Shown: one piece after another, positions 36,980-45,550 of the stretch | Layout: each line of letters opens with the position of its first letter | Numbering within the stretch: position 1 is the stretch's first letter | NCBI GenBank assembly: GCA_964425605.1 | Contig: CAYRNR010000014.1 | Coordinates: 18,645 to 82,644 of the forward strand | DNA from: CAYRNR01 sp964425605 | GTDB taxonomy: Bacteria; Myxococcota_A; UBA796; UBA9615; CAYRNR01 | Reading direction: 5' to 3' | DNA length: 64,000 nucleotides | Translations under genes and position numbers: made by a program | The notes under the pieces: generated by a model | What the model saw: only the letters and a program-made list of their open reading frames with translations | Database searches by the model: none | Told to the model about the DNA's origin: nothing

Positions 36980-37005
36980 GTAACCAAATCGCCGCTGCAT
37001 GCGAA
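36980..37005 (+). promoter_or_regulatory. SigF-type promoter of the divergent lipoprotein gene
   Basis: GTAACC (36980-36985), 16 nt, CGAA (37002-37005). The lipoprotein ATG is 52 nt downstream. The layout is identical to the opposite-strand copy, so the sigma factor probably controls this gene too. Confidence 0.78.
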
Positions 37006-37056
37006 TCAGAAAACAGAGACAACCCACATCCAATGCCCCTGGAAAGGAAACGAGTC

Positions 37057-37599
37057 ATGCACGACGCCCGCATCCTCCTGACGTTCGCCCTCGTCCTGTC
37101 CCTGCTGTCCCTCGCGCTCCCGGCGTGCGAGACCGGGACCCACCCACTCAACGGTGGCGACGACGATGACGACGACGACATCGTGGATGACGACGACGAT
37201 GACGTGGCCGACGACGACGACGCTGCGCCCGCCGAGGCCGCAGTCAGTGGCGCCGCGGGCCGCACCTTCTCCACGTGCCCGCCGGCCGGCAACGGCGTGG
37301 GCGACCTGTGCATGTTCCTGCTGTCCGACTGCGCAGACCCCGACAGTACGGTGGCCAGCGCCGTCGTACTCGACGCCGACATGTCCTGGCCCGACAACAA
37401 GATCGACTTCACCGTCGAGGAGGTCCCCGACGGCGTGTGGCAGCTCTACGGCTTCCTCGACGACGACGGCAGCGGCTGCGAGGGCGGCATCTCCAACGGA
37501 GACTTCTTCCTCGCTGGTGCCTGCGTCGAGGTGGTGGTGGTGGATCAGCGGGACGTGGAGGGGGTGGTGGTCACGTTCGATTCGAAGTGTCAGCTCTGA
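37057..37599 (+). CDS. Asp-tethered lipoprotein, candidate sigma-F target
   Basis: 180 residues. The ATG at 37057 has GGAAAGGA upstream. The signal peptide ends at a lipobox (LPAC), followed by an Asp-rich tether (runs of 6-7 Asp). The mature domain has six Cys and an ordered beta pattern ending VVVVDQRDVEGVVVTF. It lacks recognised motifs. It is transcribed from the plus copy of the GTAACC-N16-CGAA promoter. Confidence 0.82.
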   Translation: MHDARILLTFALVLSLLSLALPACETGTHPLNGGDDDDDDDIVDDDDDDVADDDDAAPAEAAVSGAAGRTFSTCPPAGNGVGDLCMFLLSDCADPDSTVASAVVLDADMSWPDNKIDFTVEEVPDGVWQLYGFLDDDGSGCEGGISNGDFFLAGACVEVVVVDQRDVEGVVVTFDSKCQL

Positions 37600-37779
37600 T
37601 TCAACTCCTCACGTTTTCGCGGCGTTCCCGGACGCCGGCGCCGATGAGCTGCGTTTCCCGTTGCCCCCCCTCTGACCGGATCTGCACGGAGTCTGACCGA
37701 AACGGTCATTCAATCCCAGTAGTCACACCGATATCGTGTGAGAGGTGCTGACCCAGCTTGCCGCGAGGATTTGGAAGAC
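37600..37779. other. Intergenic gap before the zinc-finger gene
   Basis: No gene. A GTG at 37738 opens a longer frame, but GAGGA ahead of the ATG at 37780 supports the later start. Confidence 0.4.
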
Positions 37780-38430
37780 ATGAAGGTAGACTGCTACGTC
37801 TGTGAGTGCACGGGGAAGGTCGAATGTGATCAGTGCCGCGGCAAGGGGAGATACGGCGGCCTCTTCGGATTCGGAACGTCGGTCTGCGTGACCTGTTCGG
37901 GGACGGGTACGGTGGAGTGCACCGCCTGCCTGGGGCGCGGTTGTTCGGTGGACGAGCCGCGGAGGCCCCGCACGTCGAGGGTGAACGGCTTCGAAGTGCC
38001 GGGAGGCTCCTTCACCACCGCGTTCGCCGACAAGGACACCGACAGGTACTACGCGGCGACGGATGCCATCGAAGCGATGGCAGGGAGAGGCAATCGATCG
38101 GGCCTGGGCGAGATAGAGGCATTCATTCGATGCAACAGCAAGAACGATGCTCTCAAATTCCACAAGCCGAGTTCGGGGCGCATGGTTCAGTCCAGCGTCC
38201 AAGACGCTGATCGGGAATTGACGATCCTGATCAGCCGGGATCAACACTTCGAAGATCCCGAAACCGTGCAACGACAGTTCGCCGTTTATCTGGCTCAAGG
38301 CAGGAAGGACCTGCTGGGCAGCTTGCTCACCGAGACCGAATCCCGGTTCGGCTTCGTGATCGCCAGAAAGCTGGAGTTGTTGTTTTCTCACTACATCGCT
38401 CACGGAAAATACCTGAGTGCGAAGCGATGA
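37780..38430 (+). CDS. DnaJ-type zinc-finger protein without a J domain
   Basis: 216 residues from ATG 37780. Four CXXC motifs in the N-terminal 60 residues (CYVC, CDQC, CVTC, CTAC) with CSGTGTVECTACLGRG form the cysteine-rich zinc-binding module seen in DnaJ. There is no J domain (no HPD), and the C-terminal half is helical and unknown. The base composition is visibly lower in GC than its neighbours, which may indicate recent acquisition. It converges with the caspase-operon 3' end. Confidence 0.8.
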   Translation: MKVDCYVCECTGKVECDQCRGKGRYGGLFGFGTSVCVTCSGTGTVECTACLGRGCSVDEPRRPRTSRVNGFEVPGGSFTTAFADKDTDRYYAATDAIEAMAGRGNRSGLGEIEAFIRCNSKNDALKFHKPSSGRMVQSSVQDADRELTILISRDQHFEDPETVQRQFAVYLAQGRKDLLGSLLTETESRFGFVIARKLELLFSHYIAHGKYLSAKR

Positions 38431-38539
38431 GAAGTTGAACAGGAGATACGAGCTCTGGAGCATTCGCGGATAGCAAGCGAGGAGCAGGACTGAGACATTC
38501 GGATCGCGGGATGATCCTACCGCGAGATTCGGGCCCGTA

Positions 38540-39799
38540 TCACCGCGATCCCGAGACCGTTTCCCTCAAGTTCTCCCCTCGCGGAGCCTCGTCGTCGGGG
38601 GCCTCCTCTTCCGGAACGTCCGCGTCCGTGGCGACCTGTTCTCCGCCATCCTCCGCCGGCTCGACCTCGTCCATCAGCTCCGCTACCGCCTCTTCCTCCT
38701 CTGCCGCCGGCAGGAACGCCAGCACCTTGGCCTCGAACCGCACGCCGCCGGGCGTCTCGTGCTCCTCGATGCACCAGCAGCGGTCCTTGACCAGCTCGGC
38801 CACCCCCGCGGCGGCCGTCTCGACGAACTCGTTCTGATCGAGGCGGCTGGTCAGGTCGCTGGCGTCGCCAGTGGTGGACAGCACCTCGATGCTGCCCGCC
38901 TGGATCGACTCGCCGAGGTAACGCACGACCTGGATGCGCGCGTCGCGCTGGGCCTGGGAGCGGGCGATGCGCTCGGAGTCGAGGATGTCGGAGAGTCCGA
39001 CGAAGTACTCGCCGCGGTTGCTGCGGGGGATCTGGCTGGTCCAGTCACCGCACGGCTCGCAGGCCTTGTACAGATCCGGGGGCACGGCGGTGGTCTTGAA
39101 CGCGAAGAACACGGGGTTGTCGAAGGTCACGGAGCGCTGCCACTGCACGCCGTCCTTGACCTCGACGCCCACCTCGACGCCCTTGGCGCCCCCGCTGGCC
39201 TTGAGTCCCTTCTGGTCCGCCGTGAAGTGCATCACCTTGCCGCTGCCCTCGAGGAACTCGCCCAGGTAGAGCCCGGTGCAACGCCCGGCGCCTTCCTCGC
39301 AGCAGGCGGCGAAGGCCTCGGGATCCTCGAGGGTCGCGACCATCTTACGGGTCAGGGTGTACTGGACGCGGACGATGGAGCCGCCCTTGTAACCGAACCC
39401 GACGCTCCCGCCTGCTCCGAGGGAGCTGAGCAGGGGGAGGCCGAGTCCGGCGGAGACCGACGTGCTGGCGTTGAAGTACTCGTCGTACTGCACGCCGCCG
39501 GCGTCGATCTCCCGGTAGGTGATGTGCTCGCCACAGGCCGTCTGCATCGCCATGGCGTCGTCCAGATCGAGCGCGCCCTCGGGGACGAAGCGTCCGAGGT
39601 ACGGCGAGGGATCGGTGTCGAAGCTGCTGCGCATGAAGAAGTTGGAGCGGCCGGTGGACACGCGCTCCACCAGCTCGAGCAGCTCGGGCGGGACTTTCTG
39701 CTTTCGCTTGGTCTGGGCCGGCAAGCAGACGAGCAAGGACGCCGCCAGGGCCGCGGCGATCGCGGCCGGCCGGATGATCCTCGGTGCTGTTTCAGTCAT
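38540..39799 (-). CDS. Exported LPP20-like protein, last gene of the caspase operon
   Basis: 419 residues with a signal peptide and GGGAG upstream of the ATG. The middle contains a Gly-rich barrel-like stretch (GLGLPLLSSLGAGGSVGFGYKGG) and a segment SQAQRDARIQVVRYLGESIQ that resembles LPP20-type lipoprotein helices. The C-terminus is very acidic. It has five or more Cys pairs. Function is unknown. It lies 55 nt downstream of the DUF4384-like gene. Confidence 0.75.
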   Translation of the reverse strand: MTETAPRIIRPAAIAAALAASLLVCLPAQTKRKQKVPPELLELVERVSTGRSNFFMRSSFDTDPSPYLGRFVPEGALDLDDAMAMQTACGEHITYREIDAGGVQYDEYFNASTSVSAGLGLPLLSSLGAGGSVGFGYKGGSIVRVQYTLTRKMVATLEDPEAFAACCEEGAGRCTGLYLGEFLEGSGKVMHFTADQKGLKASGGAKGVEVGVEVKDGVQWQRSVTFDNPVFFAFKTTAVPPDLYKACEPCGDWTSQIPRSNRGEYFVGLSDILDSERIARSQAQRDARIQVVRYLGESIQAGSIEVLSTTGDASDLTSRLDQNEFVETAAAGVAELVKDRCWCIEEHETPGGVRFEAKVLAFLPAAEEEEAVAELMDEVEPAEDGGEQVATDADVPEEEAPDDEAPRGENLRETVSGSR

Positions 39800-39854
39800 A
39801 CACTACTCCCTTTCTCCTGGTCATTGCCGCCCGCGCGCTGGACGACTGTCTTGG

Positions 39855-41120
39855 TCAGGGCCGGCACGGGGAGGCGTCCTCCCGGGCCCGCTGGGCCGCC
39901 TCGACGATGGCCGAGAACTCATCGCTGTTCGAGCCGACCACGGTGTACGTGGCCCGTCCGACGGCGGCGCCCGCCGGATAGACACCTTCGCTGAAGCTCT
40001 GCTCCACGCGGCAGTACCCCAGCCAGCCCTCGGCGGGCCCGAACGACTCGCCGGCCGGCACGGCTATTGCGACGAGGGACTCGTCGCCCGCGACAGGATC
40101 CCGGATCACGAACCCCTTCCCGACGGATCCCTCGGCGTCCACCACGTCCGGGATGCCGGGGTATGGCCAGATGAGGAAGGCCTCACCGCTACGGGTGACG
40201 CTGAACACGCGCACACGCGCCGGGCGGTTGACCCGGACGATGGGCTCGATCTCGGCGCCCTCCTCGAAGACGTTGTCTCCGCGGGGCAGATCGACCCAGA
40301 CCTGTAGCTGCTCGTCTCCCGCCCTCGCGCCCCGCTGGAGCTGCAGCGTGTGGTCCGCGACACAGTCCCCGGCCTCTCCGGACTGCAGGGCGAACAGGTC
40401 GAGGGGGAACCGCGGGCCGGGTAGGGCCACCTCGCCGGCCACGCCCGGCGTGTGCATGTAGGCCATCAACTTGACCCCGTCGTCGCGGGGCGAGAGCACC
40501 AGCTGGAGGCGATCCGCATCGACACAGCGCGATGGTTCGCCTGCCACACCGCCTTCCCCTACCCCGTCGCGGCAGATCCGCACCCCTGACCGTCCGAGAA
40601 AGCCGTCCAGCTCGGTCCGGATCGCCGTCCCCAGCACCCCGGCCGAGCAGCCGCTCGCCCACTGGGGGGCCTCGTGCCGCACGAGATCCGCCCGCTGCGC
40701 GGCGACCTCCCCGGCCAGGGCTGCGAGCCGGCCGTCCAGGTCCCGGGCCTGCGTCCTGAGCAGATCCACGTGCTCGCGGGGGATGGCCACCGAGACGCAC
40801 GCCTGCCGCCGTTCGAACTGCTCCTCCCACGTGGTCACGTGGCGCTGAACACTGGCGCAGGTCATCTCGGTCAATCCCGCGCAGACGTTTCGCAACAGCC
40901 GCTCCCGCGCGATCTCGTAGGCCTCGTTCAAGGCCTGGTCGCGGGGTCCGCTGGCGTGGCCCACCTCCACCCAGTAGCCGGGGGGTGGAGTCGTGGAGCA
41001 GGACGCGTCGGCGCCGGAGGACTGTGTGACCGAACCGGCAGCGGGACCACCGATCAGAAACGCCGAGAACAGCGCCGAGAAGAGCGCAGCCGCGTACGAT
41101 GGACGAGGGTACCCGTTCAT
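39855..41120 (-). CDS. Exported DUF4384-like protein in the caspase operon
   Basis: 421 residues starting at the ATG of an ATGA overlap with the lipoprotein gene. A signal peptide is followed by a LPP20-like helical segment (DQALNEAYEIARERLLRNV) and a C-terminal DUF4384-type domain (VRVNRPARVRVFSVTRSGEAFLIWPYP). DUF4384 is often fused to or adjacent to caspase-like peptidases, which fits its place here. It is probably periplasmic. The long in-frame upstream extension overlaps the lipoprotein gene and is rejected. Confidence 0.82.
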   Translation of the reverse strand: MNGYPRPSYAAALFSALFSAFLIGGPAAGSVTQSSGADASCSTTPPPGYWVEVGHASGPRDQALNEAYEIARERLLRNVCAGLTEMTCASVQRHVTTWEEQFERRQACVSVAIPREHVDLLRTQARDLDGRLAALAGEVAAQRADLVRHEAPQWASGCSAGVLGTAIRTELDGFLGRSGVRICRDGVGEGGVAGEPSRCVDADRLQLVLSPRDDGVKLMAYMHTPGVAGEVALPGPRFPLDLFALQSGEAGDCVADHTLQLQRGARAGDEQLQVWVDLPRGDNVFEEGAEIEPIVRVNRPARVRVFSVTRSGEAFLIWPYPGIPDVVDAEGSVGKGFVIRDPVAGDESLVAIAVPAGESFGPAEGWLGYCRVEQSFSEGVYPAGAAVGRATYTVVGSNSDEFSAIVEAAQRAREDASPCRP

Positions 41121-41629
41121 CACTTCTTGCTGTAGCCCTTGTCGAAGAGGAACACCTCGTCGACCAGCTCCGCGGTCTCCGGTCCGGTCCTCGACCAGGG
41201 CGGCTTGAAACGGTAGAGGCGTAACGTCTGACCCTGCACCATCAGTGCGTAGTTGCTCTCCCTGCTCTCCATCAGGGTGACGACCCAGTCCGACGGGGCC
41301 TGCGCCAGCTCGGCCGATATCTTCGCGGCATGTTCCGCGAACCGCGGGTCGAGCTGCGCCTTCGTACCGACCAGGAAGGCCTCGATCCGCCAAGGCGGGA
41401 CCAGGGCGGGATGGTCGCAGCTCCCGGTGCCAAACTCCTCCCCATCGAAGCGGACACTCATGATGGCGGCTGTTTGGAGTCCCAACACATCGCTTTCGAA
41501 GGTATGGACATTCTCGTAGCCGCTCGTGTACCGCCAGCACCCGGACTGTCCCACGGCGAGCAACACCACGAGCAACGGGAGGAGCTGTCCTCCCGCCGCC
41601 ACGGTTCGGCGAGCCATTTTCTCGTGCAT
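41120..41629 (-). CDS. Small lipoprotein in the caspase operon
   Basis: 169 residues. The N-terminal signal sequence ends in a lipobox (QSGC). The mature part has no Asp tether, unlike other lipoproteins here. No family was recognised. It is coupled to the DUF4384-like gene by ATGA and lies 60 nt downstream of the second caspase gene. Confidence 0.78.
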   Translation of the reverse strand: MHEKMARRTVAAGGQLLPLLVVLLAVGQSGCWRYTSGYENVHTFESDVLGLQTAAIMSVRFDGEEFGTGSCDHPALVPPWRIEAFLVGTKAQLDPRFAEHAAKISAELAQAPSDWVVTLMESRESNYALMVQGQTLRLYRFKPPWSRTGPETAELVDEVFLFDKGYSKK

Positions 41630-41689
41630 GCTGAGCCCTCCACTCGATTCGTCGGTAGCCGTCGCGCTCGAACCCGCGATCCACGAGCC

Positions 41690-43441
41690 TCAGGGCAACC
41701 CTCCACCCGGCTTGAACCCCGTATACTTGTCGCTCAACACCTTTGCCGCGGCCACCGTGAAGAGACCCGTGCTCAATCCGAACACCACGACACCGCCTGC
41801 GAAACGTGACTCGTCCTGGATGACCAGGTCATCATCGAGCACATTCCCTGCGGTCAAGGAGCCGACCAACATCCCGGCCATCGAAGCGAAGAACAGAGCC
41901 ATGTACAAGGGACGCTCCTTCTCGACGACCAGCTCCCCGCGCACCCTCCATCGCCCTCGATGCAGCTCGGCCGATCCCGCGGTCACACCACCTTTGTGGT
42001 GCTTGAACTGCACGACGTACTCCCCTGGCGCGACCTGGATCTTGCACGGCGCATCGCAGGTCCTGGGGGTACTCCAGTCCGAACGCAGGATCGCTACAGT
42101 CGTCCGCGGTAGGTTCGCGGTGATGCGCAGGTCGCAGAACCCGCCGGAGGCCGGGAGTCGATGCTCCTCGCGCAGGGACGTATCGTGCTGTGTGACGTGG
42201 TCGACCACCTCCTGCGCCGCGTGCAGGTGAGGCACCTCGACGGAGCGGGTCGCGCCGGCCGAGCTCACCGAGGCGTCGCGGTATTTGTGGATGTACTCCT
42301 GGGCCAGCGAGGCCGCCTCGCCGTCGCGCTTCAGCAGGAGCGGCTCGACCTCCCGCCACTCGCGCTCCGCCCTGGCCAGCAACCGCTCCTCGGCATCGTC
42401 GAGGTTGTCCTGCTGGGCCTGCATCAGCTCGGCCTCGGCCTCGCGAGCCCTGCGGACCTGCTCGGCCAGGGCCGCGAGATCCTCGCCCGAGCCGACCTCG
42501 GCGTTGGTGACCGCCGGTCTGTTGCGGGGGTCGTCTTCGGGGAGGACGAGAGCCGCCAGATCAGGCCCCCCCTCGCGCCCCTGTGACAGGACGAGGTCTG
42601 CCCCGGGGCCGACCAGTCCCGGGGTCTGCGTGCGGCCGCGGACGACCGAGCGCAGGGCGTCGGCGGTGTAGGTCACCGCCTCTGCGACGGTCACCTCGCG
42701 GTCCTCGTCTTGGTCGGCCCAGCCGCGCAAGCCGCCGAGCATCAGGTAGCTGAACGCCGGTCGGTCGACGCCGGGGAGCGGGCCGGCGAACTGGTTGGAC
42801 TGCCCCGCGGTCACCACGGTGACGCGGGTGGAGTCCAGTGCGTAGCTCGGGATCATCGGCTGCAGTCCATCCACGAGCGCCCCGCCGCCCTGGGACTGCC
42901 CCGAGAAGCACGCATCGAGCAACAACAGGGTCTGGGCCTGCGGCCCCAGGGTGAGATCCTCGATCAGTTCCCGCTGGATCAGCCCACGCGCGTAGACACT
43001 GTCTGCGGTCTGTTGGGTGTCCACGCCCACCAGGATTCCGTCGAGGCCGTCCGCCGCAGGCGCGCCGTGGCCGATGAACACGAACCACAGCGTACCTCCA
43101 GGCTGGACCCGCTCTGTCGCGGTCACGGCGGCCTTGCGCATGGCCTCGAGCGTCGCCTCGTTGTCCCGCAACAACGTCACGCTGCCCACGGGAACGCCCC
43201 GTGTACGCGTCAGCCAGGCGTACCAGTCGCTTGCGTTGGCCACCGCGCCCGCCACGTCCGGAACGAAGAAGTAGTCCTCGATGCCCACGATGACGGCGGC
43301 ATCGTTCTCGCCACCCCCTTCGTGTCGCGGCGGCCGGTTCAACGAGGGCCACTCGTCGCGCTTGGCGTGGCTCGCCCCAGGGGTGGCCAGGAGCGCGGCG
43401 AGCGCCAGTGCGACACAGGAGATCTCGAGGCGTCCGGTCAT
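41690..43441 (-). CDS. Exported caspase-like (C14) peptidase, second copy
   Basis: 583 residues. Signal peptide, then a caspase-like core with catalytic His125 in FIGHGAP and Cys178 in LDACFSG. A heptad-rich helical segment (about 330-395) leads to a PEGA-like beta domain (CKIQVAPGEYVVQFKHHKGG) and two C-terminal membrane helices. The catalytic core should therefore face the periplasm. It overlaps the upstream paralogue by 4 nt (ATGA). A role in envelope quality control or programmed death is possible, but inferred. Confidence 0.9.
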   Translation of the reverse strand: MTGRLEISCVALALAALLATPGASHAKRDEWPSLNRPPRHEGGGENDAAVIVGIEDYFFVPDVAGAVANASDWYAWLTRTRGVPVGSVTLLRDNEATLEAMRKAAVTATERVQPGGTLWFVFIGHGAPAADGLDGILVGVDTQQTADSVYARGLIQRELIEDLTLGPQAQTLLLLDACFSGQSQGGGALVDGLQPMIPSYALDSTRVTVVTAGQSNQFAGPLPGVDRPAFSYLMLGGLRGWADQDEDREVTVAEAVTYTADALRSVVRGRTQTPGLVGPGADLVLSQGREGGPDLAALVLPEDDPRNRPAVTNAEVGSGEDLAALAEQVRRAREAEAELMQAQQDNLDDAEERLLARAEREWREVEPLLLKRDGEAASLAQEYIHKYRDASVSSAGATRSVEVPHLHAAQEVVDHVTQHDTSLREEHRLPASGGFCDLRITANLPRTTVAILRSDWSTPRTCDAPCKIQVAPGEYVVQFKHHKGGVTAGSAELHRGRWRVRGELVVEKERPLYMALFFASMAGMLVGSLTAGNVLDDDLVIQDESRFAGGVVVFGLSTGLFTVAAAKVLSDKYTGFKPGGGLP

Positions 43442-45300
43442 GGCGAGCCCCCCCCCGTCTTCACCCGCGGTTCGCCCTTTTGATCGCTCTTGCCGAGTTC
43501 CTCCACCGCTGGCGTGCCGTCCTCGTGGCGGACCGTCACACCGTTCGGTGTTGCGAACGCCTTGCCGAAGATGATCGCGAGCGGCAGGTTGATGCCCACC
43601 AACCCGGCACCGATGCCAAACGTGGCGTTCAAGACGGCCAGATCACCGGGAGTTCCGGCGTCGTCGTCGTCGGCGTACCTCAGGGCCACTCCCAGGACCA
43701 TGGCGACAGTACCCATCATGGTCCCCATGATGTGGAATGTTCGCGCCATCTCCAGTCTGCTCGCGAGCCTCTCCGTCTTCAGATGCGCACTGGCCGTCCA
43801 GTCACCCGCGCTCAGCGAGGCGGTGGTGGAGACGTAGGCTCCGCTGCCGTGCATGAACTCCATCGCGTACGAGCCGGGTGCGAGCCGCAACTCGCACGGT
43901 GTTCGACACGAGAGCCCGCTGGTCCAGCCATCGGCGCGGACATCGACCATGGTCTTCGGGAGAAACGCGCTGAAGCTGACCCGCGTGCTCGCGGCCTCGG
44001 CCTCCGCGCCCTGGATCGAGGCGGTCGTGGCGCGACCGATCGCTACTTGCGCATCGTGCACCCGCGCGATCTCCACCCGGCGGGCCTCCTCGAGCACCCT
44101 CACCGAGGCGTCTTCGTACTTGGCGATGTACTCCTCGGCCAGGCGTACGGACTGGCTGTCGGCAAGGCTCAGCTGCGGCTCGATCTCGAGCCACTCCCGC
44201 TCGGCCTCGTCGCGCAGCGACGCCTCGGCCGCCTCGAACTCCTCCTCCATGGCCCGCGCCAGGGCGGCCTCGGCCTCCCGCGCCGCGCGGGAGCTCTCGG
44301 CCAGGGCGATCAGGTCGGCGTCCGAACCCAGCTGCTCGGGAGAGCCGCCAGACGAGCCATGCGCGCCCGATGTGCCCCTGCGCTGCGCCTCGATCACCAT
44401 CGCGGCCAGGTCGGGCCCCTGCTCGGTCCCGCGAGACAGCACCATGGCTCCACCTGGCCCGACCACACTCGGGGTCTGGGCACGGCCGTGGATCAGGACG
44501 CGCATTGAGTCCGTGGCGTAGGCAATCGCCTCGTCAGCTGTCACTCCACCGACGCCGTCCCGCTCTGCCCAGCCTCGCAGCCCTCCGAGAAGGAGGTAGC
44601 TGAATGCCGGGCGTTGGGCGCCCGGCAGCGGACCTGCGAACTGGTTGGCCTTCCCCGCGGTCAGCACGGTCACGTCGCCGGGCTGCAGGGCGTAGCTGGG
44701 GATCATCGGTTGCAGGTTCTCGACGAGCGCCTCGCCGCCGCTGCCCTGTCCGGAAAAACAGGCGTCGAGAACCAACAGGGTCTCGGCCTGTCCCCCGACG
44801 GACAACGCGTCGATCAGCTCGCTCTGAATCAGGCCCCGGGCGTAGACGCTGTCGGCCGTCTGCTGCGTGTCGATCCCCACCAGCACGCCGTCCCGGCCGT
44901 CCTTGGTGGGCGCGCCGTGGCCGATGAAGACGAACCACAGCGTGCCACCCGGCTGGACCTGCCCACGCATCTCCCGCACCGCCGAGAGCATGCCCTCCCG
45001 GGTCGCCTCCTGGTCGCGCAGCAGCATCACACTGCCCACGGGCAGCCCGCGGGTTCGAGTGAACCACGCGTACCAGGCGTTGGCGTTGGCGACCGCGCCG
45101 GGGACGTCCGGCACCATCAGGTAGTCCTCGACGCCCACGATGATCGCGGCGTCGGCCTCGCCGCCCCCCTCGGTGGGTAGCGCCTGGGTCAGGTCGGGCC
45201 ACAGGGGTTCTCCGCGAGCCTGGGACGCGTAGCCCAGCGTGAGGCACATCCAGACCTCGAGGACCGCACCCATTGCGACTTTCTTGCTTCTCACGTCCAT
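43438..45300 (-). CDS. Exported caspase-like (C14) peptidase, first copy
   Basis: 620 residues from ATG 45300, with GGGGAGGG directly upstream. It has the same architecture as its neighbour: export segment, catalytic His128 (FIGHGAP) and Cys181 (LDACFSG), helical linker, PEGA-like domain (CELRLAPGSYAMEF) and two C-terminal helices. The two proteins are clear paralogues. The conserved 20-bp element lies 66 nt upstream on this strand, so the operon is likely part of the shared envelope regulon. Substrate and trigger are unknown. Confidence 0.9.
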   Translation of the reverse strand: MDVRSKKVAMGAVLEVWMCLTLGYASQARGEPLWPDLTQALPTEGGGEADAAIIVGVEDYLMVPDVPGAVANANAWYAWFTRTRGLPVGSVMLLRDQEATREGMLSAVREMRGQVQPGGTLWFVFIGHGAPTKDGRDGVLVGIDTQQTADSVYARGLIQSELIDALSVGGQAETLLVLDACFSGQGSGGEALVENLQPMIPSYALQPGDVTVLTAGKANQFAGPLPGAQRPAFSYLLLGGLRGWAERDGVGGVTADEAIAYATDSMRVLIHGRAQTPSVVGPGGAMVLSRGTEQGPDLAAMVIEAQRRGTSGAHGSSGGSPEQLGSDADLIALAESSRAAREAEAALARAMEEEFEAAEASLRDEAEREWLEIEPQLSLADSQSVRLAEEYIAKYEDASVRVLEEARRVEIARVHDAQVAIGRATTASIQGAEAEAASTRVSFSAFLPKTMVDVRADGWTSGLSCRTPCELRLAPGSYAMEFMHGSGAYVSTTASLSAGDWTASAHLKTERLASRLEMARTFHIMGTMMGTVAMVLGVALRYADDDDAGTPGDLAVLNATFGIGAGLVGINLPLAIIFGKAFATPNGVTVRHEDGTPAVEELGKSDQKGEPRVKTGGGSP

Positions 45301-45366
45301 ACCCTCCCCGCCGCCAGCCCCCCCCATCACACCACCTCGACCGTACCGCCGAGCGAGGGGGCTGCG

Positions 45367-45386
45367 GAATGGCAGGAGCGGCCAGA
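45367..45386 (-). promoter_or_regulatory. Conserved element ahead of the caspase operon
   Basis: Read on the minus strand: TCTGGCC, 6 nt, GCCATTC, with the TGGC-N7-GCCA dyad intact. It is 66 nt before the ATG of the first caspase gene. Confidence 0.65.
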
Positions 45387-45481
45387 TTCCGTGCAGGACC
45401 GGCCGTACGCCGAGGTCGCATGGCTTCCACCTCGCGGCGCGCGCAGACGCAGGGCGGCCCCATGGCCACTTCGGCACGAAA

Positions 45482-45501
45482 ATCGGCCGACCGGGCCATT
45501 C
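45482..45501 (+). promoter_or_regulatory. Conserved element ahead of the 45551 barrel gene
   Basis: ATCGGCC, 6 nt, GCCATTC. The left half deviates from TTTGGCC, but spacing and right half are exact. It is 49 nt before the ATG. Confidence 0.6.
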
Positions 45502-45550
45502 TTGAGGCGTACCCAGTCAGGGATACTCGGGGTTCGAAGGGGGATCCGAG

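Larger units (their letters stand above)
36838..37056. other. Divergent intergenic region with two SigF-type promoters
   Basis: This 219-bp gap separates the sigma operon from the 37057 lipoprotein gene. It holds one GTAACC-N16-CGAA promoter on each strand, listed separately. I see no other coding or RNA signal. Confidence 0.6.
45301..45550. other. Divergent intergenic region, caspase operon versus barrel gene
   Basis: A 250-bp gap that carries one conserved element for each direction (45367-45386 minus, 45482-45501 plus). No gene is supported inside it. Confidence 0.6.
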
